From Halobellus sp. MBLA0158 (GTDB lineage Archaea; Halobacteriota; Halobacteria; Halobacteriales; Haloferacaceae): DNA of 64,000 bases. The stretch's first letter is position 1, and each line of letters begins with the position of its first letter. A program made the translations under genes and the position numbers. Below, piece by piece: positions 34,848-42,799 of the stretch. The stretch is taken from positions 1,488,001-1,552,000 of the forward strand of contig NZ_JBGNYA010000001.1 in NCBI RefSeq assembly GCF_041477585.1, written 5' to 3'. Under the pieces are notes generated by a model, which did not search any database, had not been told where the DNA came from, and worked only from the letters and a program-made list of their open reading frames with translations.

Positions 34848-35624
34848 ATGGTCTCGGAAGACACACGCGAGGAGTTGGCAGAAGCGCTCTACCAGGCGCT
34901 GCGCGAGCAGTCGCCGATCGACCGGCTCACCGCCGACCACGACCTCTCGATGGCGGACGCCTACGACGTCCAGACGCGCCTGATCGACCGCCGTCTCGAC
35001 GACGGCGCGGAGATCGTCGGCCACAAGATCGGCCTGACGAGCGACGGCATCCAAGAGCAGCTCGGCGTCGACGAGCCCGACTTCGGCCGCCTGCTCGATA
35101 CGATGTTCGTCGAGGGGCGGGAGATCCCCGGTGAGGACCTGATCCAGCCGCGGGTCGAGCCCGAGATCGGATTCGTGTTGGAGAAGCCGCTCGAACCGCC
35201 GGTGACGTATCTGGACGTGCTCGACGCTACCGGCTCGGTCCTGCCCGTCGTCGAGGTCATCGACAGCCGCGTCCGCGACTGGGACATCCGGATCGAAGAC
35301 ACCATCGCCGACAACGCCTCCTCGGCGCTGTACGTCGCGGGCGAGCGGACTTCGATCCCCGAGAACGACCTCTCCTTGGAGGGCGTGAAGCTCTACAAGA
35401 ACGGCACGCTCGAATCCTCGGGCGTCGGCGCGGCGGTCCTCGATCACCCCGCGCGCTCCGTCGCGTGGCTCGCGAACACGCTCGACGACCTCGACGAGAC
35501 GATCGAGGCCGGCCACCTCGTCCTCAGCGGGTCGCTGACGCCCGCGGTCGACCTCGCCCCCGGCGACGTCATCTCCGTCGAGTTCACCTCGATCGGGACG
35601 GTCAACGCCCGCCTGAGCGAGTAG
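34848..35624 (+). CDS. 2-oxopent-4-enoate hydratase / 4-oxalocrotonate decarboxylase family protein (copy 2)
   Basis: This 258-residue paralog of the protein at 29.6 kb has the same layout: IVGHKIGLTSDGIQEQLGV, PRVEPEIGFVLEKPLEPPV and SVAWLANTLDDLDE, ending with PGDVISVEFTSIGTVNARL. Two homologous copies are what the oxalocrotonate branch needs, one decarboxylase and one hydratase acting as a complex. Unlike copy 1 it lies on the plus strand, convergent with the dioxygenase gene. Specific assignment needs phylogeny. Confidence 0.9.
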   Translation: MVSEDTREELAEALYQALREQSPIDRLTADHDLSMADAYDVQTRLIDRRLDDGAEIVGHKIGLTSDGIQEQLGVDEPDFGRLLDTMFVEGREIPGEDLIQPRVEPEIGFVLEKPLEPPVTYLDVLDATGSVLPVVEVIDSRVRDWDIRIEDTIADNASSALYVAGERTSIPENDLSLEGVKLYKNGTLESSGVGAAVLDHPARSVAWLANTLDDLDETIEAGHLVLSGSLTPAVDLAPGDVISVEFTSIGTVNARLSE

Positions 35625-35648
35625 CGCGAAAAGCGACTCCTTCTTTTC

Positions 35649-36590
35649 TTATTCCGTGTACGGGATGCCGTCCATCTCGTACTGCGTGCCGAACCACTGG
35701 TGGTCCGACTCGGAGCCGATGCTCTCCTCCCAGACGACGGTCTCCCAGTCGGGCTCGAAGTTCAGGTAGCCGGGGCCGGCGAACAGCTCCAGGCGGATGC
35801 CGCTGGCGGGGTCCTTGACGTAGAGGTAGTTCGCGTTCGTGATCGCGTGCTTGCCCGGGCCGCCGTCGATCTCGACGTTGTTCTCCGAGAGGATGTCGGC
35901 GGCGTCCCACAGGTCCTGGAGGTGATCGAGGTGGTAGGCGATGTGGTGGAACTCGCGTGTGTCCTCTTCGAGGCGGTGGACCGCGAGGTCGTGCGGCAGC
36001 GGCGTCGTGGCGTGCCACCAGCCCCACGTCGTCCCGTCGGCGGACTTGAAGACCTCGTTGAGGCCCATCCCGAACTCCTCTTCGAAGAGTTCGGAGGTCG
36101 ACTCCGGCGAGCCGTCCTGGACGTGGGCGTGGTCGATCCGCTGGGGGTACACCCGGTTGGCGTACTCGGGGCTGTACCGCCGCATCGGGATGTTCGAGCG
36201 CTGCTTCCCGTCGATGTCGGGCTTGTCCATCTCGTAGTAGATCTCGAAGCGGTGGCCCGCGGGGAACTCGAACTGGATCGACTCGCCGATGCCGGCCTCG
36301 TGGCTGCCGTCGGTCCAGGTGACGTCCATTCCCAGTTCCTCGAAGCGCTCGGCGAACTCCTCGACGGACTCGGGGTTCTTCGCCCGGAGCCCGATGTGGT
36401 CGACGGCGCCCCGCTCGCCTTCAGTCAGGCTCATCGTGTGGTGCTCGTAGTCCCGGAGCCCGCAGAGATACGCCGTGTCGTCGTCGCGCTCGACGACTTT
36501 CATCCCCATCAGGTCACGGAAGAACCAAAGCGACTCCTCGAGGTCCGGCGTCTCGAACGCGATATGTCCGAGCTTGGCAAGTTCTGCCAT
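35649..36590 (-). CDS. Catechol 2,3-dioxygenase (extradiol, type I)
   Basis: This 313-residue two-domain VOC enzyme opens catechol next to the hydroxyls, giving 2-hydroxymuconate semialdehyde. The Fe(II) ligands of the C-terminal domain are all in place: His154 (RIDHAHVQ), His215 or 216 (REFHHIAYHLD) and Glu268 (IRLELFAG). The acid-base His248 (GKHAITNANYLY) and a Tyr just after it match the XylE layout. It is the key ring-cleavage step of the island. It is transcribed alone from a promoter with paired repeats. Confidence 0.95.
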   Translation of the reverse strand: MAELAKLGHIAFETPDLEESLWFFRDLMGMKVVERDDDTAYLCGLRDYEHHTMSLTEGERGAVDHIGLRAKNPESVEEFAERFEELGMDVTWTDGSHEAGIGESIQFEFPAGHRFEIYYEMDKPDIDGKQRSNIPMRRYSPEYANRVYPQRIDHAHVQDGSPESTSELFEEEFGMGLNEVFKSADGTTWGWWHATTPLPHDLAVHRLEEDTREFHHIAYHLDHLQDLWDAADILSENNVEIDGGPGKHAITNANYLYVKDPASGIRLELFAGPGYLNFEPDWETVVWEESIGSESDHQWFGTQYEMDGIPYTE

Positions 36591-36602
36591 ACTGTTACCC
36601 GC

Positions 36603-36641
36603 TTAGCGGTACGGTTATATACTTCTTTCTAAGCGGTACGG
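36603..36641 (-). promoter_or_regulatory. Dioxygenase promoter: TATA box flanked by two 12-bp direct repeats
   Basis: The minus-strand TATA GTATATAA (36615-36622) is centred 28 bp before the ATG at 36590. On each side lies a 12-bp repeat, TTAGCGGTACGG (36603-36614) and TAAGCGGTACGG (36630-36641) on the plus strand, identical at 11 of 12 positions. One copy covers the start-site side, the other the BRE/activator side. Confidence 0.7.
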
Positions 36642-36719
36642 GACGATCGCCCGGGGGGGATCGGTCGACGGCGCGTGCTCCGTTCCGAATCAGGCGCGAA
36701 AAAGATCTCGTGGCGCCGC

Positions 36720-38396
36720 TCAGTCGTCGGCGGCCTGTGCGAAGTCCGCGACGAGGGTCTCGGGGACGACGCCGTCGTCGCTCCAGCCGCGGGCCTCGTA
36801 GTACTCCTGGATCGAGGATTCGAGGTCCGGGAGGTCGTACGGGAGGCGGTCGTCCTCGATGTCGCGGCCGCGCTGATTGGCGAAGTGTCGTTCGAGGTTC
36901 ACGATGCGGTCGCCGACCGAAAGCAGGTCCTCGTAGTCCTCGTCGAACAGCGCCTCGAAGATCTCCTCTTCGATAATCCGGCCGATGCCGAACTGACAGA
37001 CCACGGCGCTGTCGCGGATCGCGTTGCGGTTCTCGTTGTCGATGATGTGCTCGGACTTGCCGGCGGTGCCCTCCGCGGGGATGACGTCGTTGTACTCGTC
37101 GATCATCGTCGTCGAGTACATATGGTCGGCGCCGCGGTTGGAGACGGCGTAGGAGAGCCCCTGGCCGTGGACGACGCGGCCCTCGTGGGCGGCGAAGTCC
37201 ATCCCCTTGACGGTCCAGTTCTCGACCCCGAGGTCCTCGTGGACTCGCTCGATCCCCTCGGCGAGCGTATCGCCGACGCCCTCGCGGTGGGCGATCTTCT
37301 CGACGAGTTCGTGGATCAACTCTACGTTTCCGAACTCGTCCTCGCTGGCGAGGTACGCGGCGATGGTGTTACCGCAGGAGATGGTGTCCATCCCGAGGTC
37401 GTCGCACATATCGTTCGACTTCATGATGTCGACGATGTCGTCGACGCCGGAGTTGCTCCCGAAGGCCATAATGGTCTCGAACTCCGGCCCCTCGGTTTCG
37501 AGGCCGCTCGCGTCGTCGCGGGTGGGGAGCTTGCAGGCGAACGCACAGACCGAACAGGCCGCCTTCTTGTACTTCTTCTCCTCGACGCGGTCGCCGTTGA
37601 TCTTCTCGGCGTTCTCGAAAGAGAGTTCGGAGTAGTACCGCGTCGGGAGCCCGAAGTTGTCGTTGAGGACCTGCACGAGGTGGGTCGTCCCCTGCCGCCG
37701 GAAGATGTCGTCGCTGGTGGCGGCCTGCCGGTGGACGTCCATCTGGATGTCCTCGTTCGGCATCTCGATCTCCGGGGCGGAGTCGCCCTCGAAGGAGATG
37801 CACTTGACGTTCTTCGCGCCCATCACGGCGCCGAGGCCGCCGCGCCCGAACGCGCGCTCGTCGTAGGTCATCGCCGACGCGAACCGGACGAGGTTCTCGC
37901 CGGCCGGGCCGATCGTCACGAGGTTCTCGCTTTCGAGCCCGTGGCGGTCGTTCATCTCCTCTGTGACCTCGGGGACGGTCGCGCCGGCCAGTTCGGGCAC
38001 TTCCTCGAACTCGACGCCCTCGTCGGTGACGTGGATCGCCAGCAGCTCGTCGCTCTCGCCCGCGACCTCCACCACCGAGTGGCCCGTGCCGATGAAGTTC
38101 CGCGAGAGGTAGCCGCCGGCGTTCGAAGAGAGGAGGCCGTCGGTCAGCGGCGAGAGCCCGGTGAGGTTCATCCGGCCGGTGAAGCTCATATCCGACTGCT
38201 GGAGCGGCCCCGACGCGAGGTAGAGCCGGTTCTCCGGGCCGAACGGGTCGGCGTCGAACGGGATCCGGTCGTGCGCCAGCTTCGTCGACACCCCTCGGCC
38301 CCCGATGAACGATTCGAGTTCGTCGTCGATGTCCGCGGTCTCGGTCTCCCGAGCGCCCACATCGATCGTCAGCAGCGAACCGCGCGCGTGTAGCAT
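36720..38396 (-). CDS. Tungsten-type aldehyde:ferredoxin oxidoreductase
   Basis: This is a 558-residue AOR-family enzyme. The 4Fe-4S ligands are Cys281, Cys284 and Cys288 (AACSVCAFACK) and Cys467 (SAVVCQFG). The pterin-binding region includes DDLGMDTISCGNTIAAYLA, and the N-terminal domain has FIGGRGVSTKLAHD. It oxidises aldehydes to acids, or reverses this, with ferredoxin and a bis-tungstopterin cofactor. Among aromatic genes it could handle aromatic aldehydes. It has its own leaderless promoter. ATG 38396 (MLHARGSLLTIDVG) is preferred over a codon nine residues upstream. Confidence 0.93.
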   Translation of the reverse strand: MLHARGSLLTIDVGARETETADIDDELESFIGGRGVSTKLAHDRIPFDADPFGPENRLYLASGPLQQSDMSFTGRMNLTGLSPLTDGLLSSNAGGYLSRNFIGTGHSVVEVAGESDELLAIHVTDEGVEFEEVPELAGATVPEVTEEMNDRHGLESENLVTIGPAGENLVRFASAMTYDERAFGRGGLGAVMGAKNVKCISFEGDSAPEIEMPNEDIQMDVHRQAATSDDIFRRQGTTHLVQVLNDNFGLPTRYYSELSFENAEKINGDRVEEKKYKKAACSVCAFACKLPTRDDASGLETEGPEFETIMAFGSNSGVDDIVDIMKSNDMCDDLGMDTISCGNTIAAYLASEDEFGNVELIHELVEKIAHREGVGDTLAEGIERVHEDLGVENWTVKGMDFAAHEGRVVHGQGLSYAVSNRGADHMYSTTMIDEYNDVIPAEGTAGKSEHIIDNENRNAIRDSAVVCQFGIGRIIEEEIFEALFDEDYEDLLSVGDRIVNLERHFANQRGRDIEDDRLPYDLPDLESSIQEYYEARGWSDDGVVPETLVADFAQAADD

Positions 38397-38418
38397 ACTA
38401 CAACGATGCGCGACCCGA

Positions 38419-38428
38419 TACAAAAACT
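38419..38428 (-). promoter_or_regulatory. TATA box of the aldehyde:ferredoxin oxidoreductase gene
   Basis: GTTTTTGTAT on the minus strand is centred 28 bp before the ATG at 38396. It lies between that gene and the 3' end of the SLC13-type gene, so the oxidoreductase has its own promoter. Confidence 0.5.
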
Positions 38429-38456
38429 ATTCGCAGGGCGGCGAACCGCCGGCGCA

Positions 38457-39851
38457 TCACCCGAAGGCCGCCAGGACGCCGAGCTGGATCGGGACCAGTA
38501 CGACGATCGTCGCGACCGTGACCGCAGCGACGACGCGGATCAGCTCTCGCGTCTCGACGATGTCGTACGCGAGGATGACGACGAGCACGGCCGACTGATA
38601 CGGGAAGAACGGCATCTGGAGCGCGACGGCCTCGGTCAGCGTCACCGGTACGACGGGAAGCCCCGCGTTGCCGGCGAAGGCGACGACGACCGGCGTGACG
38701 ACGCTCGCCGCCGCCAGGCCGCTGATCACGAACAAGAGGAGCACCGTGAACGCGAAGACGATGCCGAGGACGACGACCAACGGCGCGCCGGTCGGCACGA
38801 CCGCCAGGAGGCGCTCGGCCATCGCCGCGGCGACGCTCGTGCGGGTCATCCCCTCGCCGATCGCGAGCACGGCGGCAATGAAAAAGAGGATCGAGAAGTC
38901 GACCTCGCCGACGGCCGCCTCGAAGTCGACGATCCCGACGCCCGGCAGGCACGCCAACAGCGCGACAAGCATCGCGCCGTAGACGGGGTGCAGGCCGTGG
39001 AACACGTCTGTCACCCACACGGCCACCCCCGCGAGCAGGAAGACGAGCATCCGGCGTTCCCGACGGCCCATCGCCCGCGCGTCCCGCTCCGGCGGCTCGA
39101 ACGCCGTCTCGCTCGTCGGCCGATAGAGCGCGTACGCGACGCCGACGATGACGAGCAGGCGCCCGACGCCCATCACCGGAAACAGGAGCGCGAACCACTC
39201 GGTCCACGCGATCGACACGCCGGTGATCGACTCGAAGATGCCGAGGACGACGATGTTCGGCGCGCCGCCGGTGAGCACCGCGACGGTCCCGAGGTAGGTG
39301 ACGAGCACCGGGCCGAAGAAGAGCCCCAGGGAGGCCGCCCGGGAGTCGAACCGCTCGCCGACTTCGAGCGCCACGGGCGCCAGCACCAGCACGCGGACGA
39401 TCCCGGCAGGGATCACGAGCACCAAGAACAGCCCGGCCGTCGAGAGGCCGAAGAGCAGCCGCCGGTACGTCCGCACCGGCGCCTCGGCGGCCGCGGGGGG
39501 CGTGAGTCGGTGGACGATCCGGCCGCTCGCCCACTCCGCCAGCCCGCTCCGCCGCGTCGCCTCGCCCATCACGAGCCCGAAGGCGATCAGCCAGATAGCC
39601 GGCGAGCGGAAGCCGACGAGCGCCAGCTCCAGGGAGAACGCCAGTCCGAGCAGCCCCAGGCAGACGACGCCGGTGTAGGCGGGCGAGACGACGTTGCCGA
39701 TCCACAGCGCGATACAGAGCGTCGTGATCGCGAGCATCGTCGCGCCTGCCGGATCGAACGGCGCCATCGCCCGCACTCCGACCGCGGCCGCGATCCCGAT
39801 CGGGACCGAGAGGGCGGACGGCGAAAGGGACGGTCGGCCGACTGCTGCCAT
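38457..39851 (-). CDS. SLC13/DASS-type anion transporter
   Basis: This 464-residue membrane protein has about eleven to twelve helices. It resembles sodium-dependent di/tricarboxylate or sulfate carriers: LTGGAPNIVVLG and FFPYQSAVLV match the two substrate/Na+ hairpins of the family (SNT/SNV-like motifs, here diverged). It could import an organic acid for the island. The frame is open to 39956, but the upstream part is Arg-rich, so ATG 39851 is used. The IS6 element is inserted about 110 bp upstream of its start without interrupting it. Confidence 0.8.
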   Translation of the reverse strand: MAAVGRPSLSPSALSVPIGIAAAVGVRAMAPFDPAGATMLAITTLCIALWIGNVVSPAYTGVVCLGLLGLAFSLELALVGFRSPAIWLIAFGLVMGEATRRSGLAEWASGRIVHRLTPPAAAEAPVRTYRRLLFGLSTAGLFLVLVIPAGIVRVLVLAPVALEVGERFDSRAASLGLFFGPVLVTYLGTVAVLTGGAPNIVVLGIFESITGVSIAWTEWFALLFPVMGVGRLLVIVGVAYALYRPTSETAFEPPERDARAMGRRERRMLVFLLAGVAVWVTDVFHGLHPVYGAMLVALLACLPGVGIVDFEAAVGEVDFSILFFIAAVLAIGEGMTRTSVAAAMAERLLAVVPTGAPLVVVLGIVFAFTVLLLFVISGLAAASVVTPVVVAFAGNAGLPVVPVTLTEAVALQMPFFPYQSAVLVVILAYDIVETRELIRVVAAVTVATIVVLVPIQLGVLAAFG

Positions 39852-39962
39852 CAGCCGCCGCCTCCCGTGTCGCCGCCGTCCCGTGCTTGCACGGGCCACC
39901 CAACGGCGATCAGGGGTATAGGTGTTGGGTCCGGCGGGACCGATTCGCCTCCGCATCCGCCC

Positions 39963-40660
39963 GGCACTGTTCAGATAAGATCGAAAAGTGAGGCGGTCGT
40001 AGTTCGTTGGTGCCTATGCAAGAACCGGACCGCCTCACCGGAGGTAGCGACTTTCCAGAGTTAGGTTTTGTGGAGCGAGAGGCGACACCCGAGTCGGCAA
40101 TGAAGCTGGGTATCCAACTGCATTTGGCGGGATTATCGCTGTCGGATACCGTCTCTGTTCTTGCAAGCCTGGGTGTCGATCGGTGTCGTTCGACCGTTCA
40201 CAACTGGGTTCAGAAGGCAGACCTACAGCCTGCCGAGGGACAGAATCCGAATTACGTCGCGGTTGATGAGACTGTAATTCGAGTGAATGACCAGCGCTAC
40301 TGGCTGTTTGCGGCGGTCGATCCCGACACGACTCGCCTGCTGCACGTGCGACTATTCCCGACCAGGACCCAAGCGCTGACCGAGATGTTCCTTGCGGAAC
40401 TCCGCGAGAAACATCTCGTTTCCGACGCGATCTTCCTGGTCGATGGCGCACCCTGGCTCCAGGCGGCCTGTCACCGCCACTCGCTCCGATTCCAACACGT
40501 CACCCACGGGAATCGGAATGCCATCGAACGCGTGTTTAAAGAGCTGAAACGCCGAACTGAGGCGTTTGCAAACCACTTCAGACACGCCGATCCGAACACT
40601 GCAGAAGCGTGGCTCCAAGCATTCGCCGTCTGCTTCAATCAGCTAATCTGAACAATGCCC
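39963..40660 (+). mobile_element. IS6-family insertion sequence with target-site duplication
   Basis: An element of about 0.7 kb is bounded by imperfect terminal inverted repeats: left GGCACTGTTCAGATAAG (39963-39979) and right, read inward, GGCATTGTTCAGATTAG (ending 40659), differing at 2 of 17 positions. The flanks carry the same CATCCGCCC at 39954-39962 and 40660-40668, an 8-9 bp duplication typical of this family. It carries one intact transposase gene. Removing it restores a continuous intergenic spacer between the transporter and the TPP enzyme genes. Confidence 0.93.
40016..40651 (+). CDS. IS6-family transposase
   Basis: This is a 211-residue DDE transposase, intact. An N-terminal helix-turn-helix (SLSDTVSVLASLGV ... 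STVHNWVQKA) precedes the catalytic core: Asp84 in YVAVDETVI, Asp143 in IFLVDGAPW and Glu171 in NAIERVFKELKRR. IS6 elements transpose by copy-paste cointegrates. The base composition is lower in GC than its neighbours, as expected for a mobile gene. ATG 40016 follows possible GTG/TTG codons; the exact start is uncertain by 3 residues. Confidence 0.95.
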   Translation: MQEPDRLTGGSDFPELGFVEREATPESAMKLGIQLHLAGLSLSDTVSVLASLGVDRCRSTVHNWVQKADLQPAEGQNPNYVAVDETVIRVNDQRYWLFAAVDPDTTRLLHVRLFPTRTQALTEMFLAELREKHLVSDAIFLVDGAPWLQAACHRHSLRFQHVTHGNRNAIERVFKELKRRTEAFANHFRHADPNTAEAWLQAFAVCFNQLI

Positions 40661-40703
40661 ATCCGCCCGACACGAACGTTTATGATGGTAGTCGCTGTCG
40701 ACC

Positions 40704-40711
40704 GTTATATC
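40704..40711 (+). promoter_or_regulatory. Candidate TATA box of TPP-enzyme gene 1
   Basis: GTTATATC is centred about 42 bp before the ATG at 40749, so a short leader of about 14 nt is expected. It lies to the right of the IS element and would be undisturbed by it. Confidence 0.4.
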
Positions 40712-40748
40712 CGGACACACACGTCCCACGCAGGAACGTCTCACGCCT

Positions 40749-42491
40749 ATGCTTCCCCCACATTCGCCCGACCGATCCGCGGACCGCACCGTCGCCGAAT
40801 CGATGCTCCTGTCGCTCGCCGAGTGCGGCGTGGAGTACGTCTTCGCCAACTTCGGCACCGACCACACGCCCTTCATCGAGGCCCACGCCCGACTGCGCGA
40901 GGAGGGCGAGCAACTCCCCGAGATCGTCGTCTGCCCCCACGAGTTCGTCGCGCTCTCGGCGGCGCACGGGTACGCCGTCGCGACCGGCGAGCCGCAGGCG
41001 GTCCTGGTCCACGTCGACGTCGGCACGCAGAACCTCGGAGCGGCGATGCACAACGCCCACCGCGCGAACGCGCCGGTGCTCGTCGTCGCCGGGCTCTCGC
41101 CGGTCTCGGACGCGGGCTATCCCGGCTCGCGGGACAACCCTATCCACTACGCCCAGGACGTGTTCGATCAGGCCTCGATCGTCGAGGAGTACTGCCGCTG
41201 GACGGGCGAGTACCGCGTCCCCGCGGACCCCCGTGAGATGATCCGTCGCGCGCTCTCCCGGACCGTCGGCACGCCGTCGGGGCCGGCGTACCTCACCGCC
41301 GCCCGCGAGGCGCTCGAAGCCCCCGATCCCACCGGCCCCGGTGGTTCGGACGACAGCGACGCCGACGTCCGACCGGTCCGAAAGACGCGGCCGGCCGCGC
41401 CCGATGACGCGGCGCTGGCACCGATCGAAGAGCGACTCCGGGCGGCAGAGCGGCCGCTCGTCGTCACGAGCAACGGCGTGGGACCGACCGGCGACCCCGA
41501 CCTCGACGCGCTCGTGGACTTCGCGGAGGCGGTCGGCGCGGGGGTCGTCGAGCACGTCCCCCACGTCCTCTGCTTCCCGCGGGATCACGAACTCCACGTC
41601 GGCTACGACCCGAGCGGGCCCGTCCGGGAGTGCGACCTGCTCGTCGTCGCCGAGTCCGACGTCCCCTGGGTGCCCTCCCAGGTCGAGATCCCCGCGGATC
41701 TCGACGTCGTCCAGATCGACACCGATCCCGGGAAAGGGACCTACCCGCACTGGCCCTTCGAGGTCGACGAGGCGGTGCTGGCCGACCCGGCCGCCGCGCT
41801 CCGCCGGCTCGCAGAGCGCCTCGCCGACACCGACGCGGGGGGCGACGGCGAAGCGTGGCGGGAGCGGCACCGCGAACGCCGCGAAGAGGCCACCGCGCGC
41901 GTCGAGCGGGCCCGAGCGGACGACCGACTAGACGCGAGAGTGCTCTCGGCGGCCATCGCCGACTACGTCGACGGCGACACCGTCGTCCTCCAGGGCACCA
42001 CGACGAACCGCGTCCCCGCGCTCGAACACATCCCGCAGTCCGAGCCGGGGACGTTCTTCTGGCGCGGCGGGGCCGGCCTCGGCTGGGCGGTCCCGGGCGG
42101 GATCGGCGCGAAGCTCGCCGATCCCGAAACGCGGGTCATCTCCCTCGTCGGCGACGGCGGCTACCTGTTCAGCAATCCCGCCGCGAGCGTCCTCGCGGCG
42201 AACAACGCCGACGCGCCGACCCTGAGCGTGATCTACCACAACGACGGCTGGGAGGCCGTCCGGCGGGCCACCCGGAAGCAACACGAAACGGGCGCGGCCG
42301 CGGCCCAGGGCGTCCCCGAGGGCGACTACGGCGAGACGATCGACCTCTCGCGCATCGCGACGATCAGCGACGCACACGCCCGCCGGGTCGACGATCTCGA
42401 CTCCCTCGACGACGCGCTGGACACGGCGGTCGCGGCCGTCGACGGAGGGCAGGACGCGGTTCTGGACGTTCGACTCGATCCGAAAGATTGA
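40749..42491 (+). CDS. Thiamine-diphosphate-dependent enzyme 1 (acetolactate synthase/benzoylformate decarboxylase-like)
   Basis: This 580-residue three-domain TPP enzyme has the activating Glu in VVCPHEFVALSAAHGYA, VDVGTQNLGAAMHNAHRANA in place of the usual P-G-x-x-N region, and the cofactor motif SLVGDGGYLFSNPAAS followed by IYHNDGW. The middle domain has CFPRDHELHVGYDPSGPV. The full-length architecture fits decarboxylases or carboligases of 2-oxo acids; an aromatic 2-oxo acid is an attractive substrate in this setting. A clearly related gene is at 53.1 kb, and each lies beside an ABC importer. Confidence 0.9.
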   Translation: MLPPHSPDRSADRTVAESMLLSLAECGVEYVFANFGTDHTPFIEAHARLREEGEQLPEIVVCPHEFVALSAAHGYAVATGEPQAVLVHVDVGTQNLGAAMHNAHRANAPVLVVAGLSPVSDAGYPGSRDNPIHYAQDVFDQASIVEEYCRWTGEYRVPADPREMIRRALSRTVGTPSGPAYLTAAREALEAPDPTGPGGSDDSDADVRPVRKTRPAAPDDAALAPIEERLRAAERPLVVTSNGVGPTGDPDLDALVDFAEAVGAGVVEHVPHVLCFPRDHELHVGYDPSGPVRECDLLVVAESDVPWVPSQVEIPADLDVVQIDTDPGKGTYPHWPFEVDEAVLADPAAALRRLAERLADTDAGGDGEAWRERHRERREEATARVERARADDRLDARVLSAAIADYVDGDTVVLQGTTTNRVPALEHIPQSEPGTFFWRGGAGLGWAVPGGIGAKLADPETRVISLVGDGGYLFSNPAASVLAANNADAPTLSVIYHNDGWEAVRRATRKQHETGAAAAQGVPEGDYGETIDLSRIATISDAHARRVDDLDSLDDALDTAVAAVDGGQDAVLDVRLDPKD

Positions 42492-42799
42492 TTTTCTATG
42501 TGAAAACGATATCAAGTGAACAAATATCTAATAACATAATTTTAACCCAGTAGTATTAATCGTATATTGTCTTTAGACGGAGAAAAGATGACAATTCTCC
42601 TCATAAATTTGGTCATATGGTTTATTGTATTATTCGATATGTCACAATATTCGAAACCGGGGCGAATTCATAATGGACGATTGCGACGATAACAGATGTA
42701 CCGGTGTTCGGAATCTGCAAACGAATCCCTGAATCTCCGGAAGATCTTGTGTGGGCGATTTTCCACGGAAAAACGGAAGTTTCACCCGAGCCTACTCGA
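42492..42799. other. AT-rich 308-bp spacer between convergent genes
   Basis: No credible gene. The base composition is far below the genome average. Directly after the TPP-enzyme stop lies TTTTC-TATGT-GAAAA (42492-42506), a 5-bp inverted repeat of the same shape as the candidate operator at 27580. The related GATTTTCTATGTGGAAACG occurs at 29581-29599. Since both flanking genes end here, the hairpin may instead act in transcription termination. Confidence 0.5.

Noticed and set aside
40016-40651. Possibility that the IS element inactivated the SLC13-type gene or TPP enzyme 1
   Set aside because: Both genes are complete, and plausible promoters for each lie on their own side of the element.
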